Assembly: GCF_029894425.1 (NCBI RefSeq)
Contig: NZ_JARXYJ010000001.1
Span: 8,142,501 to 8,206,500 of the forward strand
Source of the DNA: Streptomyces sp. SAI-127
GTDB taxonomy: Bacteria > Actinomycetota > Actinomycetes > Streptomycetales > Streptomycetaceae
Direction of reading: 5' to 3'
DNA: 64,000 bases
The notes beneath the pieces are model-generated. The model worked only from the letters and a program-made list of their open reading frames with translations. It ran no database searches and had not been told where the DNA came from. Below, piece after piece: positions 26,791-35,154 of this stretch. Both the position numbers and the translations under genes were made by a program. Each line of letters starts with the position of its first letter. Positions within the stretch are counted from its first letter, which is position 1.

Positions 26791-27873
26791 TTGAAGCATC
26801 GACGCATACCCAGGCGCCGGATCGTCGTGGCAGGTGCGGGCATCACCGCGCTGGTCGCCGCGGGAGTCACCTTGCAGACTGCGAACGCCAGCGAGTCGCC
26901 GGCCTCGCCCGAAGTCAAGACCCTCTCGGCCCTCGCGGCCGGAAAGCTCGCCTCGACGCTCGGGGCGGATCTCGGCGCGGACGCGGCCGGGACGTTCTAC
27001 GACGCGAAGACCAAGAGTCTCGTGGTGAACGTGCTCGACGAGGACGCGGCACGGACCGTGTCGGCGGCCGGCGCCTCGGCGAGAATCGTCTCGAACTCCC
27101 TCGCCGAGCTGAAGAGCGCGCGTACGACGCTGTCGAGCGACGCGACCATCCCCGGAACGTCCTGGGTGACGGATCCCACGACCAACAAGGTCGTCGTCAC
27201 CGCCGACCGCACGGTCTCCGCCGCCGAGTGGACCAAGCTCACGAAGGTGGTCGACGGGCTGGGATCGGTGGCCGAACTCCAGCGCACGAAGGGGGAGTTC
27301 AAGCCCTTCATCGCGGGTGGTGACGCGATCAGCGGTTCCGGCGGGCGGTGCTCGCTGGGGTTCAACGTGGTCAAGGGCGGAGAGCCGTTCTTCCTCACCG
27401 CCGGGCACTGCACCGAGGCGATCTCGACGTGGTCGGACTCGAGCGGAAAAGAGATCGGCACCAACTCGCTGTCCAGCTTCCCGGACAACGACTACGGGCT
27501 GGTGAAGTACACGGCGGAGGTCGATCACCCCAGCGAGGTGGACCTCTACAACGGGTCCTCGCAGGCGATCACGGGTGCGGCGGCCGCGACGGTCGGTCAG
27601 TCGGTGACGCGCAGCGGGTCCACGACCCAGGTGCACTCCGGCAAGGTCACCGGGCTGGACGCGACGGTGAACTACGGCAACGGCGACATCGTGAACGGGC
27701 TGATCCAGACCGACGTGTGCGCGGAGCCGGGGGACAGCGGAGGGTCGCTGTTCTCGGGGAGCAGCGCGATCGGGCTGACGTCCGGTGGCAGTGGTGACTG
27801 CACCTCCGGCGGGGAGACGTTCTTCCAGCCGGTGACGGAGGCGCTGTCGGCGACCGGGGCGTCGATCGGCTGA
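26791..27873 (+). CDS. sprD: Secreted chymotrypsin-like protease, streptogrisin D type
   Basis: Protein of 360 residues from a TTG start at 26791 with AGGAGG seven bases upstream. Signal region [18 protein letters not shown] ends near TANASE. A long pro-region (about 35-170) precedes the mature enzyme at about IAGGDAISG. Triad: His in LTAGHCT, Asp in PDNDYGLV, Ser in GDSGGS. The long prodomain and mature sequence resemble remembered S. griseus protease D. It is a paralogue of the 23697 gene, with alpha/beta hydrolase and slipin genes between. Terminator at 27892. Confidence 0.92.
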   Translation: MKHRRIPRRRIVVAGAGITALVAAGVTLQTANASESPASPEVKTLSALAAGKLASTLGADLGADAAGTFYDAKTKSLVVNVLDEDAARTVSAAGASARIVSNSLAELKSARTTLSSDATIPGTSWVTDPTTNKVVVTADRTVSAAEWTKLTKVVDGLGSVAELQRTKGEFKPFIAGGDAISGSGGRCSLGFNVVKGGEPFFLTAGHCTEAISTWSDSSGKEIGTNSLSSFPDNDYGLVKYTAEVDHPSEVDLYNGSSQAITGAAAATVGQSVTRSGSTTQVHSGKVTGLDATVNYGNGDIVNGLIQTDVCAEPGDSGGSLFSGSSAIGLTSGGSGDCTSGGETFFQPVTEALSATGASIG

Positions 27874-27891
27874 CGGTTCGGTGGTGCGTGG

Positions 27892-27919
27892 AGTCCCGTC
27901 CCTGTGTGGGGGCGGGACT
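27892..27919 (+). terminator. Terminator after streptogrisin D-type gene
   Basis: AGTCCCGTCCC pairs with GGGGCGGGACT (one G-U pair) around TGTGTG, and T residues follow. It separates the protease transcript from the tail module. Confidence 0.75.
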
Positions 27920-28029
27920 TTCGCGTGTGTGGTGTGCGCGCGAGCCCCCTGTCATCGTTACCTGTTCGAGACCGCAAGTTGCTCACGCTGCGCTTGGGGC
28001 GGCCGTTACATTTGCGGTTCCTGGGGCGT

Positions 28030-28066
28030 CAACTTCCTTTTGACCGACGGAAGTTGATCTTCCGTC
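28030..28066 (+). promoter_or_regulatory. Overlapping inverted repeats before the tail module
   Basis: CAACTTCC (28030-28037) can pair with GGAAGTTG (28049-28056). The overlapping GACGGAAG (28046-28053) can instead pair with CTTCCGTC (28059-28066). The two hairpins are mutually exclusive, or the repeats may be an operator. They lie 38 bases before the first tail gene, the only obvious control region for the module. Confidence 0.45.
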
Positions 28067-28103
28067 AGGTCCCTTCACAGCCGATCGTTTCGGGGGAAAC
28101 GCT

Positions 28104-28268
28104 GTGCAGAAGATCCAGTTGACCTATTGGTGGAACGGGCACGGGCCGGGTGACGTCGTGGACGTCGACGAACCCACCGCGCGGGGACTGCTCGGCGTCA
28201 TCGCGCGGCCCGCGGAGGACTCAGAGGATTCCGAGGGCGGCGGCGAGGAGCCGGGGTCCGGGCGATGA
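28104..28268 (+). CDS. Small phage-like protein, first gene of tail module
   Basis: A 54-residue protein starting with GTG 28104, with GGGGGA six bases upstream. It begins VQKIQLTYWWNGHGPGDVVD and ends in an acidic, Glu/Gly-rich tail. Its stop overlaps the next start (ATGA), so it is translated together with the tail terminator. Small proteins of this size often precede neck/tail genes in actinophages, sometimes reading as a head-tail adaptor remnant; I recognise no domain. Confidence 0.65.
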   Translation: MQKIQLTYWWNGHGPGDVVDVDEPTARGLLGVIARPAEDSEDSEGGGEEPGSGR

Positions 28269-28672
28269 GCGAGCCGTACATCACCTTTCCGGACGTGGAG
28301 CAACTGGTCGTCGACCTGCTCAAGGACCGTAGCGAGCTGGCGGGTGTCGTCGTCGACGTCGCGCCGCCCTCCGGGTTCGACGGCTCGCAGCGCGCCGTAC
28401 TGGTCTCCCGGATGGGCGGCGCCTGGGCGGAGGACCCGCGACTCGACAATCCGCTGGTCGACCTGGAGGTGTACGGCCCCTCCAAGGCGGCGGCCCACAC
28501 CGTCTCCCTGGTGGCACGTTCCCTGATGCTCCAGCTCCGGGGGGCGCAGTACGGCGGGGCGACCGTCGTGGACGTCGTCGAGGAGGACGGTCCGCGTTGG
28601 CTGCCCGACTACCGGCACGCCGCCGCCAACCGTTACGTCTCGACCACCCGGCTGGTGGTCCGCCCGGCCTGA
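28265..28672 (+). CDS. Phage tail terminator-like protein
   Basis: Protein of 135 residues. Length, position directly before the tube gene and the pattern (FPDVEQLVVDLLKD, then RAVLVSRMGGA, PLVDLEVYGPSKAAAHTVS, YRHAAANRYVSTTRLVVRP) fit the tail-terminator/tail-completion fold of siphophages. That ring protein caps the tube and fixes tail length. Its start overlaps the preceding stop. Based on synteny and pattern rather than a signature motif. Confidence 0.75.
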   Translation: MSEPYITFPDVEQLVVDLLKDRSELAGVVVDVAPPSGFDGSQRAVLVSRMGGAWAEDPRLDNPLVDLEVYGPSKAAAHTVSLVARSLMLQLRGAQYGGATVVDVVEEDGPRWLPDYRHAAANRYVSTTRLVVRPA

Positions 28673-28748
28673 AGGGCCGTATCGCCGGCATGTCTTCGCC
28701 GTACTCCCACAGCAGCACGTCATGTCCATCTCCCAGCAAGGAGCAGTG

Positions 28749-29324
28749 ATGGCCGGAACGAACGCCAAGGAGATCCGGGTCGCGGGCAGTGGCCGTGTTC
28801 TCATCGCCCCGCTCGCCACCGCACCTCCCGCCGACACCAGTGCGGCCTGGGGCGCCGCCTGGAAGGACCTCGGCTACACCACCACCGACGGGGTCAAGAT
28901 CTCCAAGAAGGACAAGCTGGACCCCGTGGACACCTGGCAGAGCGTCAGCTCGGCGCGGTTCGTCTACTCCGACCGCGATCTCAGCTTCAAGTTCCAGCTC
29001 CTCCAGCTGAACGAGGACACCCTGCCGTTCTTCTTCGGCGGCGGGCAGGTGAAGGAGACGGCGACCGGGTCCGGCCTCTACAAGTACGAGCTGGCGGCCG
29101 AGCCGAAGTTCGACGAGCGGATGCTCGGGCTGGAGTTCACCGACGGCGACGAGGTCAAGTACCGCATGATCGTCGCCCGCGGCCAGGTGACCGAGACGGA
29201 GGAACTCGCCCTCGTCCGTACCGCCCCCGTGAAGCTCGGCGTCACCTTCACCGCGCTGGCCACGGTGGACGGTGCCCCGCTGGCGACCTTCCTGATGAAG
29301 GACCCGAGCTTCAGCGCGGCCTGA
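28749..29324 (+). CDS. Phage major tail tube protein
   Basis: Protein of 191 residues starting at ATG 28749 with AAGGAG five bases upstream; the in-frame ATG at 28722 lacks a site. The sequence (ATAPPADTSAAWGAAWKDLG, then TTDGVKISKKDKLDPVDTWQ, FKFQLLQLNEDTLPFFFGGG, ELALVRTAPVKLGVTFTALA) is that of actinophage major tail proteins, which polymerise as stacked hexamers. Located between terminator and chaperone genes, exactly as in siphophages. Confidence 0.85.
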   Translation: MAGTNAKEIRVAGSGRVLIAPLATAPPADTSAAWGAAWKDLGYTTTDGVKISKKDKLDPVDTWQSVSSARFVYSDRDLSFKFQLLQLNEDTLPFFFGGGQVKETATGSGLYKYELAAEPKFDERMLGLEFTDGDEVKYRMIVARGQVTETEELALVRTAPVKLGVTFTALATVDGAPLATFLMKDPSFSAA

Positions 29325-29361
29325 CCCCTTCGTTCCTCACGCAGCAAGGAGCTCCACCGAC

Positions 29362-29652
29362 ATGGCACCCTTCAACGTCAACGCCGCCCGCGCCCAGCGC
29401 CTCGAGGCGGTCGGAAAGAACTGGGAGTTCGAGGTGGACGGGGATGTGTTCCGGCTGCCCACCGAGTTCCCGCGCAGCATCGCGAAGCAGATCGCCGCGC
29501 TGGAGGACAACGACATCGACGGACTGCTGGCGCTGCTGCTCGGAGAGGAGCAGTTCGAGCGCTTCTGCAAGTACGACACCAGTGTTCAGGACGTCTCCGC
29601 GATCCTGGAGGCGTACGGCAACGAGACGGGCATGACGCTGGGGGAAGGCTGA
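29362..29652 (+). CDS. Tail assembly chaperone, short (G-type) product
   Basis: Protein of 96 residues beginning MAPFNVNAARAQRLEAVGKN; AAGGAG lies upstream of ATG 29362. The content (FEVDGDVFRLPTEFPRSIAK, then ALEDNDIDGLLALLLGEEQF) matches the N-terminal half of tail assembly chaperones, including the typical capacity and acidity. The frame ends TGA at 29650 immediately after GGGGGAAGGC, and the downstream -1 frame carries the usual second half. Chaperones bind tape measure protein and tube subunits during assembly and are not in the final particle. Confidence 0.8.
   Translation: MAPFNVNAARAQRLEAVGKNWEFEVDGDVFRLPTEFPRSIAKQIAALEDNDIDGLLALLLGEEQFERFCKYDTSVQDVSAILEAYGNETGMTLGEG
29640..29649 (+). 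other. Probable -1 ribosomal frameshift site
   Basis: GGGGGAAGGC directly precedes the zero-frame stop. The P-site GGG can re-pair one base back on GGG (29640-29642), moving reading to GGA at 29643 and on through a 140-codon frame. Position and G-run fit the conserved frameshift of siphophage G/GT chaperones; the second codon of the heptamer (GAA to GGA) re-pairs imperfectly. Confidence 0.6.
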
Positions 29653-30065
29653 GCCTCGGTGCGCTGGTCGACGAGCACGCCGAGGCGCTGGAGGCGGACC
29701 TGCTCCGCCACTACGGAGTCGACCTCCTCGACTGGTACCGGGGCCGACTCTCCTCCCGCCGCCTGCGCGTCCTGACCGAACACCTCCCGGCCGACTCGTC
29801 CTTCGCCCGAGCGGTCCACGGCGAACAGGCGGACTGGACGGTCACGGATCATCTGCTCGCGGCGGTCGTGGACCATCTGGCGGTCGCCAACTGGATGTTC
29901 GCGACGGTCCATCGTGACGAGGACACGGAGCCGGCGGCTTATCCGGAGGCGGTGCCGCGGCCGGGGGAGGGCGGTACCGGGAGCCCTGAGCAGGAGGCTG
30001 GGCCGACCGTGGAGCAAGGGGCGTCGGCAGCCCAGATCATGGCCTTCCTGAGTTCACCGAGTTGA
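29643..30065 (+). CDS. Tail assembly chaperone, T-type extension reached by -1 frameshift
   Basis: A 140-codon frame, -1 relative to the G-type gene, with no good start codon or ribosome site of its own. It reads SLGALVDEHAEALEADLLRH then YGVDLLDWYRGRLSSRRLRV and WTVTDHLLAAVVDHLAVANW, the standard second half of actinophage chaperones, and ends in an acidic Pro/Gly/Glu tail. Read through the shift at 29640-29643, the fused GT protein would have about 234 residues. It ends 14 bases before the coiled-coil gene. The homology pattern is good; use of the frameshift is inferred. Confidence 0.7.
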   Translation, partial: GRLSLGALVDEHAEALEADLLRHYGVDLLDWYRGRLSSRRLRVLTEHLPADSSFARAVHGEQADWTVTDHLLAAVVDHLAVANWMFATVHRDEDTEPAAYPEAVPRPGEGGTGSPEQEAGPTVEQGASAAQIMAFLSSPS

Positions 30066-30078
30066 GAGGAAGCGGTGC

Positions 30079-30912
30079 GTGGCTGAGGACATCAGGGTCC
30101 TGGTCGAGAGGCTGACCACTCGGGTCGGGATCCTGGAGGGCACGGAGAATTTCACTGCGCGGTTCAAAGAACAGTTCGCGCAACAGTTCGCGAAGGATTC
30201 GAGTGTTCCGGAAGGGTTCAAGAAGGCCGTACAAGGCGAGATCGCCGCCTGGAAAGAGCAGCAGGACGCCGCACAGAAGAAGCTTTTGGACCCCAAATGG
30301 CATGCCGACAACGTGCCGGTCACCGGCGCCAAGGTGGAGGCTACCGGTCTGAAGGCCGACGTGTTCGTCGGACAGTTCGAGTACGGCCTCTTCAAGCACG
30401 AATACAGTCTGACCAAGTTCCTGGAGGACCGCGCCCAGCACAAGCGGGAGCAAGAAGTGGACAGGCAGCTCGCCGGCCTGACCTCCGCCGACCGGCAGTT
30501 GCGCGAACAGCTCTCCTCCCTCAAGACCAAGCTCGGCAGGGTCAGCCAGGTCGCCAACGACGGTGATCAGCGCAGCAAATCCGGGCGGACCAAGACCCAG
30601 GAACTGAACACCCATGTCACTGCGCTCCGGAACGCGGTCAACGGCATCCTCCGGACCCAGCACACCGACGATCAACGGGTACGCGGCCAGATCACCGCTC
30701 TCAAGACCAGGATCAGCAGGATCAGTCAGGTCGCCAACGACGCGGACCAGCGCAGCAAGTCCCTACGGCTCAAGGCCAACAATCTGGACCGGCAGGTCAG
30801 GGCAGGCCTGCAGCGGGTTCGTGAGCTGGAGGGCAGTGCGCGGGGTGCGGGGCGGTCGATCCAAGGGCTGCGCAACGACCTCAACTCCCTCGAACAGACC
30901 CTGCGGCGATGA
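30079..30912 (+). CDS. Coiled-coil tail protein with internal repeat
   Basis: Protein of 277 residues from GTG 30079 with GAGAGGAA upstream. The first half is mixed; from about 130 onward it is strongly coiled-coil. Two repeats are visible: LSSLKTKLGRVSQVANDGDQ at about 150 and ITALKTRISRISQVANDADQ at about 206, each followed by RSKS and a long helix. No known domain. It sits between the chaperones and the short tape measure, a place where the tape measure normally begins, so it may be a detached tape-measure half, a tail-shaft partner or an extra chaperone. Function unassigned. Confidence 0.6.
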   Translation: MAEDIRVLVERLTTRVGILEGTENFTARFKEQFAQQFAKDSSVPEGFKKAVQGEIAAWKEQQDAAQKKLLDPKWHADNVPVTGAKVEATGLKADVFVGQFEYGLFKHEYSLTKFLEDRAQHKREQEVDRQLAGLTSADRQLREQLSSLKTKLGRVSQVANDGDQRSKSGRTKTQELNTHVTALRNAVNGILRTQHTDDQRVRGQITALKTRISRISQVANDADQRSKSLRLKANNLDRQVRAGLQRVRELEGSARGAGRSIQGLRNDLNSLEQTLRR

Positions 30913-30951
30913 CGACCCGCACGACAGCGACAGCGACGGAGCCAACCCACC

Positions 30952-32151
30952 ATGCAGACGTCACTCGTATCGGTCACCCGGGCGCTGAACCAGATGCGCA
31001 CCGCGGCCACCAGCACCGGCGGTGCCGTCACGCGGATGCGGACCGCCGTGACCGGGGCCAGCGGTTCGGTCGACCGGCTGCGGAGCGCGGCGACCCAGGC
31101 GAGTACCGCCACCGGGCGGCTGCGGACCGGGGCCGGGCAGGCGAGCGCCGGTCTCAACCAGGTGCGGACCGCCGCCACCAGGGCCGCGAGCGACGTGCAG
31201 CGGGCGGGGCGGAGTGCCGCGTCGGGTGGTGGGCTCTTCTCCCGGTTCAGCCAAGGGCTGCGTACCGCCACCACCGCCCAGCGCGGGCTCAACACCGCCA
31301 TGAAGGCCAACATCCTCGGTGCCATTCTCGCGCTCGTCATGCCGCTCATCACCAAGCTCATCGACATGGCGATGCAGTCCAAGACCGTGCAGGCCGTCAT
31401 GCAGGCGGCGTTCAAGGTGATCGGGCAGGTGGTGGGGACGGTCATGAAGGGGGCGTCGGTCGCGATCAACTGGCTGATCGACGCCGGGAAGAACGTCGTC
31501 AACTGGCTGAAGGCCAACTGGCCCCTGCTGGTCGCCATCCTCACCGGGCCCGTGGGGATCGCCGTCCTGGCGATCGTCAAGCACTGGGACCGGATCAAGG
31601 AGGCGGTCGGGACGGTGCGGGACTGGATCGTCGACAAGTGGAACGCCGTTGTTGATTTTCTACGGGGGGTTCCTGGGAAGATCTGGGGTTTCTTCGCCGA
31701 ATTGCCGGGCAAGCTCATGGGCTTGGGCGGCGACCTCGTCATGGGGCTCATCAACGGCATCAAGAACTCGGCCTCGGCCCTTCTCAACACGGTGAAGAAC
31801 TTCATCATCAACACCATTCCCGGGCCCATTCGCAGCATTCTCGGGATCTCGTCCCCGTCCAAAGTGATGATGGGTTTCGGCGGGGATGTCGGTGAAGGGC
31901 TCGCCCTCGGCATGGAGGGCGCCGGAAACCGAGTGGCGGGGGCCGCCGGTCGGCTTGCCACCGCGACCGCGCGCAGCGTGATCGGCCCCGGTTACAGCCT
32001 CGCCGGAGTCGTCGGCGGGGCGTCGGCCCGGACCGGGGTCGCCCCGGCGAGCGGGCCCGTCACCGTCAACGTCCACCCCCGCCCCGGACAGTCCGAGTAC
32101 GAGATCGGCCGGATCACCGCCCGCGAACTCGCCTGGGCGGCCAAACGATGA
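30952..32151 (+). CDS. Tail tape measure protein, short
   Basis: Protein of 399 residues. The N-terminal 100 residues repeat an RTA/RSA-type motif every 14-16 residues (helical rod). Two hydrophobic segments follow (ILGAILALVMPLITKLIDMAM and WPLLVAILTGPVGIAVLAIV), then the signature tape-measure region VKHWDRIKEAVGTVRDWIV and, near residue 303, GISSPSKVMMGFGGDVGEGL. The signature block is highly diagnostic. Tape length sets tail length; by the usual 1.5 angstrom per residue this would give about 60 nm, short for a siphophage. Its stop overlaps the next start (ATGA). Confidence 0.9.
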   Translation: MQTSLVSVTRALNQMRTAATSTGGAVTRMRTAVTGASGSVDRLRSAATQASTATGRLRTGAGQASAGLNQVRTAATRAASDVQRAGRSAASGGGLFSRFSQGLRTATTAQRGLNTAMKANILGAILALVMPLITKLIDMAMQSKTVQAVMQAAFKVIGQVVGTVMKGASVAINWLIDAGKNVVNWLKANWPLLVAILTGPVGIAVLAIVKHWDRIKEAVGTVRDWIVDKWNAVVDFLRGVPGKIWGFFAELPGKLMGLGGDLVMGLINGIKNSASALLNTVKNFIINTIPGPIRSILGISSPSKVMMGFGGDVGEGLALGMEGAGNRVAGAAGRLATATARSVIGPGYSLAGVVGGASARTGVAPASGPVTVNVHPRPGQSEYEIGRITARELAWAAKR

Positions 32152-33008
32152 CCGAACGGCAGCTCCAGCAGCCGGTGTTCGAGGTGGACGGCTGGGCCGG
32201 GAACACCGTCGACGACGACGGCGTCGAGTGGTGGGTCACCAGCGAGCAGGGCTGGGCCGCCACCCCGCCCGTCCGGCTCACCCTGACCGACCGCCCCGAG
32301 CGGCACGGCGCGTTCGACGCCCCCTCCTACCGGGGCCCTCGCGTGGTCACCCTGGAGGGCATGGCCATCGCGCCCGAACGCGCCGTACGGGAAGCGGCCA
32401 AGGACCGGCTGGCCGCCGTACTCGCCGACGGCAGCACGCTGTTGCCGCTCGTCGTCACCGAACCGCACCGCGTCCGGCGGGCGTTGGTCCGCCTCACCGC
32501 CGAGACGAAGATCGTCGACCGCAAGTCCGGAGCCTTCGAGTTCTCCCTGACCATGACCGCGCCGGACCCGTTGCGGTACTCCCACGGCCTGAATGTCAGC
32601 ACCTGCCCACTGCCCTCCTCCAGCGGCGGTGTCGCCTTCCCCCTCACCTTTCCCCTGGACTTCGGCAGCGGCTCCTCCGGCGGCCGGCTGCTCCTCGAGA
32701 ACAAGGGCACCGTCCCGACCTGGCCCGTCTGGCGGATCGCCGGGCCCTGCGTGCAGCCGGTGATCAGCAACACCGAGACCGGAGAGGAACTCGCCTTCGA
32801 ACTCACCCTCCAGGACGGCGAGTTCCTGGTCGTCGACACCGACGCGCGCTCGGTCCTGCTCCAGGGCACGGCCTCCCGGCGGGCGACGCTGCTGCCCGGT
32901 TCGGACTGGTTCCCGCTGCGGCCGGGCGCGACGCCCGTGCTCTTCCGCGCCCGCGACTACGCCCCGGCCGCCCGGCTGACCGCCGAGTGGCGCGACGCCT
33001 GGCTCTGA
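32148..33008 (+). CDS. Distal tail (Dit-like) protein
   Basis: Protein of 286 residues. The N-terminal part has VEWWVTSEQGWAATPPVRLT and GPRVVTLEGMAIAPERAVRE, typical of siphovirus distal tail proteins. The C-terminal part (WPVWRIAGPCVQPVISNTET, LVVDTDARSVLL, WFPLRPGATPVLF) matches the siphovirus tail-component C-terminal domain. Dit forms a hexameric hub at the tip linking tube to receptor-binding proteins. Overlaps the tape measure stop by four bases. Confidence 0.85.
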   Translation: MTERQLQQPVFEVDGWAGNTVDDDGVEWWVTSEQGWAATPPVRLTLTDRPERHGAFDAPSYRGPRVVTLEGMAIAPERAVREAAKDRLAAVLADGSTLLPLVVTEPHRVRRALVRLTAETKIVDRKSGAFEFSLTMTAPDPLRYSHGLNVSTCPLPSSSGGVAFPLTFPLDFGSGSSGGRLLLENKGTVPTWPVWRIAGPCVQPVISNTETGEELAFELTLQDGEFLVVDTDARSVLLQGTASRRATLLPGSDWFPLRPGATPVLFRARDYAPAARLTAEWRDAWL

Positions 33009-33044
33009 CCCCGCCCGCCTCAGCTATGAGAAGGAACCACCCGC

Positions 33045-34127
33045 ATGGATGAGTTCGAGCGCGACTCCGGATGGCTCTCCGGAAGTGTCGTGGACGCCGA
33101 GGACGCCCGGCTCGCCACCGGCGTGCTCGCCTCGGCGGCGGCCGACCCCGGCAACCCGATCGCCGCCCGCACGGGCATCAGACCCGGCCCCGGCAGGCCC
33201 GGCAACGTCGAGGCGACCGCCACGCCCTCGCGTCATGTGACGGTCCGGCACTTCCAGGGGGTCGTCCAGGGCACCCGTAGGACCGCCGCGGGTGCCTATC
33301 TGATCACGCTCGCCCAGCAGAAGACCCTCGACGTGCTCACCGCCGCCCCGGCCCATTCGTCGTACGCCCGGATCGCCCTCGTCGTGGCCCGGCAGACCGA
33401 CCGGCAGTACGGCGACGAGAGCGACGGCATGGTGGTGCAGGTGGAGGCCGGGGCGCCCGCGGCGACCCCGGTCGCGCCGGCGCTCACCGACGACTACCTG
33501 CCTCTCGCGCAGATCACCGTGCGGGCGAACGCGGGCTCCATCACCCAGGCGGACATCAAGGACCTGCGGGTGTTCACCGTGGCCGCGGGCGGAGTACTGC
33601 CGCTGCAGTCCTACGAGTCGCTCCCGGCCGACGGCTACTCCGGACAGCGGCTGTACGACCTGGAGAGCGGCCTCGACCTGGTCCGCACCGGCACGGCATG
33701 GCGTCCCGCGGTCACGGGGGCGGTGGAGCTCTTCGGGCCGGCGGACACGGGCTGGCCGCTGACCACCGGCTCGGCCGGGGCCACCGGGTACACCTTCAAC
33801 CAGGTGACCGTGCCGGCGGCGCCATACCCCCGAATGCTCCTGGTCACCGGGCAGTTGACCGCGCAGACCTCGGGCGCCAACGAGCGCTGGGACCATGTCG
33901 TGCGCGTGCAGGACGGCACGCCGGTGTCCCTCGCCTGCTTCCACGGCGGCCCCACGGGGATCACCACCAGCGTCGCTCAGGGCCACCGGCTGCTGCCCGC
34001 GGCGACACCGCTGGTGCTGACGCAGTACGTCGCCCGGGGCGGTGGGATGACGACCGGTACCGCCAGTGTGTTCTCACCCGCCGCGCACTACACCGGCCTG
34101 CGCGTGATGGCGTTCCCCGTCCCGTGA
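33045..34127 (+). CDS. Tail tip protein, paralogue 1
   Basis: Protein of 360 residues, GAAGGA upstream of ATG 33045. Residues 1-190 (ERDSGWLSGSVVDAEDARLA, FQGVVQGTRR, AQQKTLDVL) are clearly homologous to the next gene, while the last 150 residues differ completely. Likely a baseplate/minor tail protein with a conserved attachment domain and an exchangeable C-terminal tip. No catalytic motif was seen. Role as receptor-binding component is inferred from location. Confidence 0.7.
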   Translation: MDEFERDSGWLSGSVVDAEDARLATGVLASAAADPGNPIAARTGIRPGPGRPGNVEATATPSRHVTVRHFQGVVQGTRRTAAGAYLITLAQQKTLDVLTAAPAHSSYARIALVVARQTDRQYGDESDGMVVQVEAGAPAATPVAPALTDDYLPLAQITVRANAGSITQADIKDLRVFTVAAGGVLPLQSYESLPADGYSGQRLYDLESGLDLVRTGTAWRPAVTGAVELFGPADTGWPLTTGSAGATGYTFNQVTVPAAPYPRMLLVTGQLTAQTSGANERWDHVVRVQDGTPVSLACFHGGPTGITTSVAQGHRLLPAATPLVLTQYVARGGGMTTGTASVFSPAAHYTGLRVMAFPVP

Positions 34128-34152
34128 CTCCCCGACCGGAAGAGGCATCCCC

Positions 34153-35154
34153 ATGAGCACGCCCACCCCAGAACGCGACTCCGGCTGGATCTCCGGCGGG
34201 GTCGTCGACGCCGAGGACGCCCGCCTCGCCACGGGCGTGTTCGCCGCGCCCGGGGCCGGGCCGGTCCAGGCCCGCAGCGGCATCCGGCCGGCCACCGGAG
34301 ACCCCGGCCGGGTCCAGGCCACCGCCACCGTCTCCGGCAAGGTCACCGTCGCTCCCTTCCAAGGGGTGATCCAGGGGACCCGGGCCACCGCGACCGGCGC
34401 CTACCTCGTCACCCTCGGCCAGCAGAAGACCCTCGACGTCCTCGGCACGAACCCCGCCGACACCGCCAACCCGCGCAACGACCTGGTCGTCGCCCGGCAG
34501 CGCGACACGCAGTACGGCGACACCGCCACCGCCATGACCGTCGAACTCGTCAAGGGAACGGCCGCCGCCACCCCCACCGACCCCCCGGTGAACGGCGACT
34601 TCATCCCACTCGCCCGGATCAGGGTCCCGAAGAACGCCACGTCCATCGCCGCCGCCGACATCGACGACCTGCGCCCCTGGACCTCCGCGGCCGGCGGCAT
34701 CCTGCGGGTCTGGGGCGAGAGCGGGCGCCCCACGTACCCCTACACCGGTATGTACATCCACCGCTGGGACACCAACCACCTGGAGTGGTACGACAGTTCG
34801 GCGGGCTGGCGGGCGGTTAACGACGACACCGGCTGGGTCACCCTTCCCCTCCTTCCCAACTGGAACGTGTACAACAACGAGACTCCGGCCGTCCGCCGTG
34901 TCGGCTCCACCGTCCACCTGCGCGGCGCCCTGCAGACCTCCATCGCCCTCTCGACCAACGGCACCTCCCTCATCGCCGTCCCGGCCGGTTTCCGCCCGGC
35001 GGTGAGGCACCACTGGTACACGGTGATCGGTGGCACCACGCGAGGCCTCGAACTCATGCTCCGTCCGGACGGCGGCATCGCGTTGTATCCCCAGGACTCC
35101 CCGCTTCCGGCCAACCAGCTGATCTACCTCAACACCACCTGGCTGGTGGGCTAG
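34153..35154 (+). CDS. Tail tip protein, paralogue 2
   Basis: Protein of 333 residues. The N-terminal 190 residues mirror the preceding protein (ERDSGWISGGVVDAEDARLA, FQGVIQGTRATATGAYLVTL, GQQKTLDVL). The C-terminal 140 are different and rich in Trp/Tyr (MYIHRWDTNHLEWYDSSAGW, then NWNVYNNETPAVRRVGSTVH), resembling a beta-rich carbohydrate- or surface-contacting domain of phage fibre proteins. Duplication with divergent tips suggests target-range variation. The stop overlaps the GTG start of the next gene (TAGTG). Confidence 0.7.
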   Translation: MSTPTPERDSGWISGGVVDAEDARLATGVFAAPGAGPVQARSGIRPATGDPGRVQATATVSGKVTVAPFQGVIQGTRATATGAYLVTLGQQKTLDVLGTNPADTANPRNDLVVARQRDTQYGDTATAMTVELVKGTAAATPTDPPVNGDFIPLARIRVPKNATSIAAADIDDLRPWTSAAGGILRVWGESGRPTYPYTGMYIHRWDTNHLEWYDSSAGWRAVNDDTGWVTLPLLPNWNVYNNETPAVRRVGSTVHLRGALQTSIALSTNGTSLIAVPAGFRPAVRHHWYTVIGGTTRGLELMLRPDGGIALYPQDSPLPANQLIYLNTTWLVG

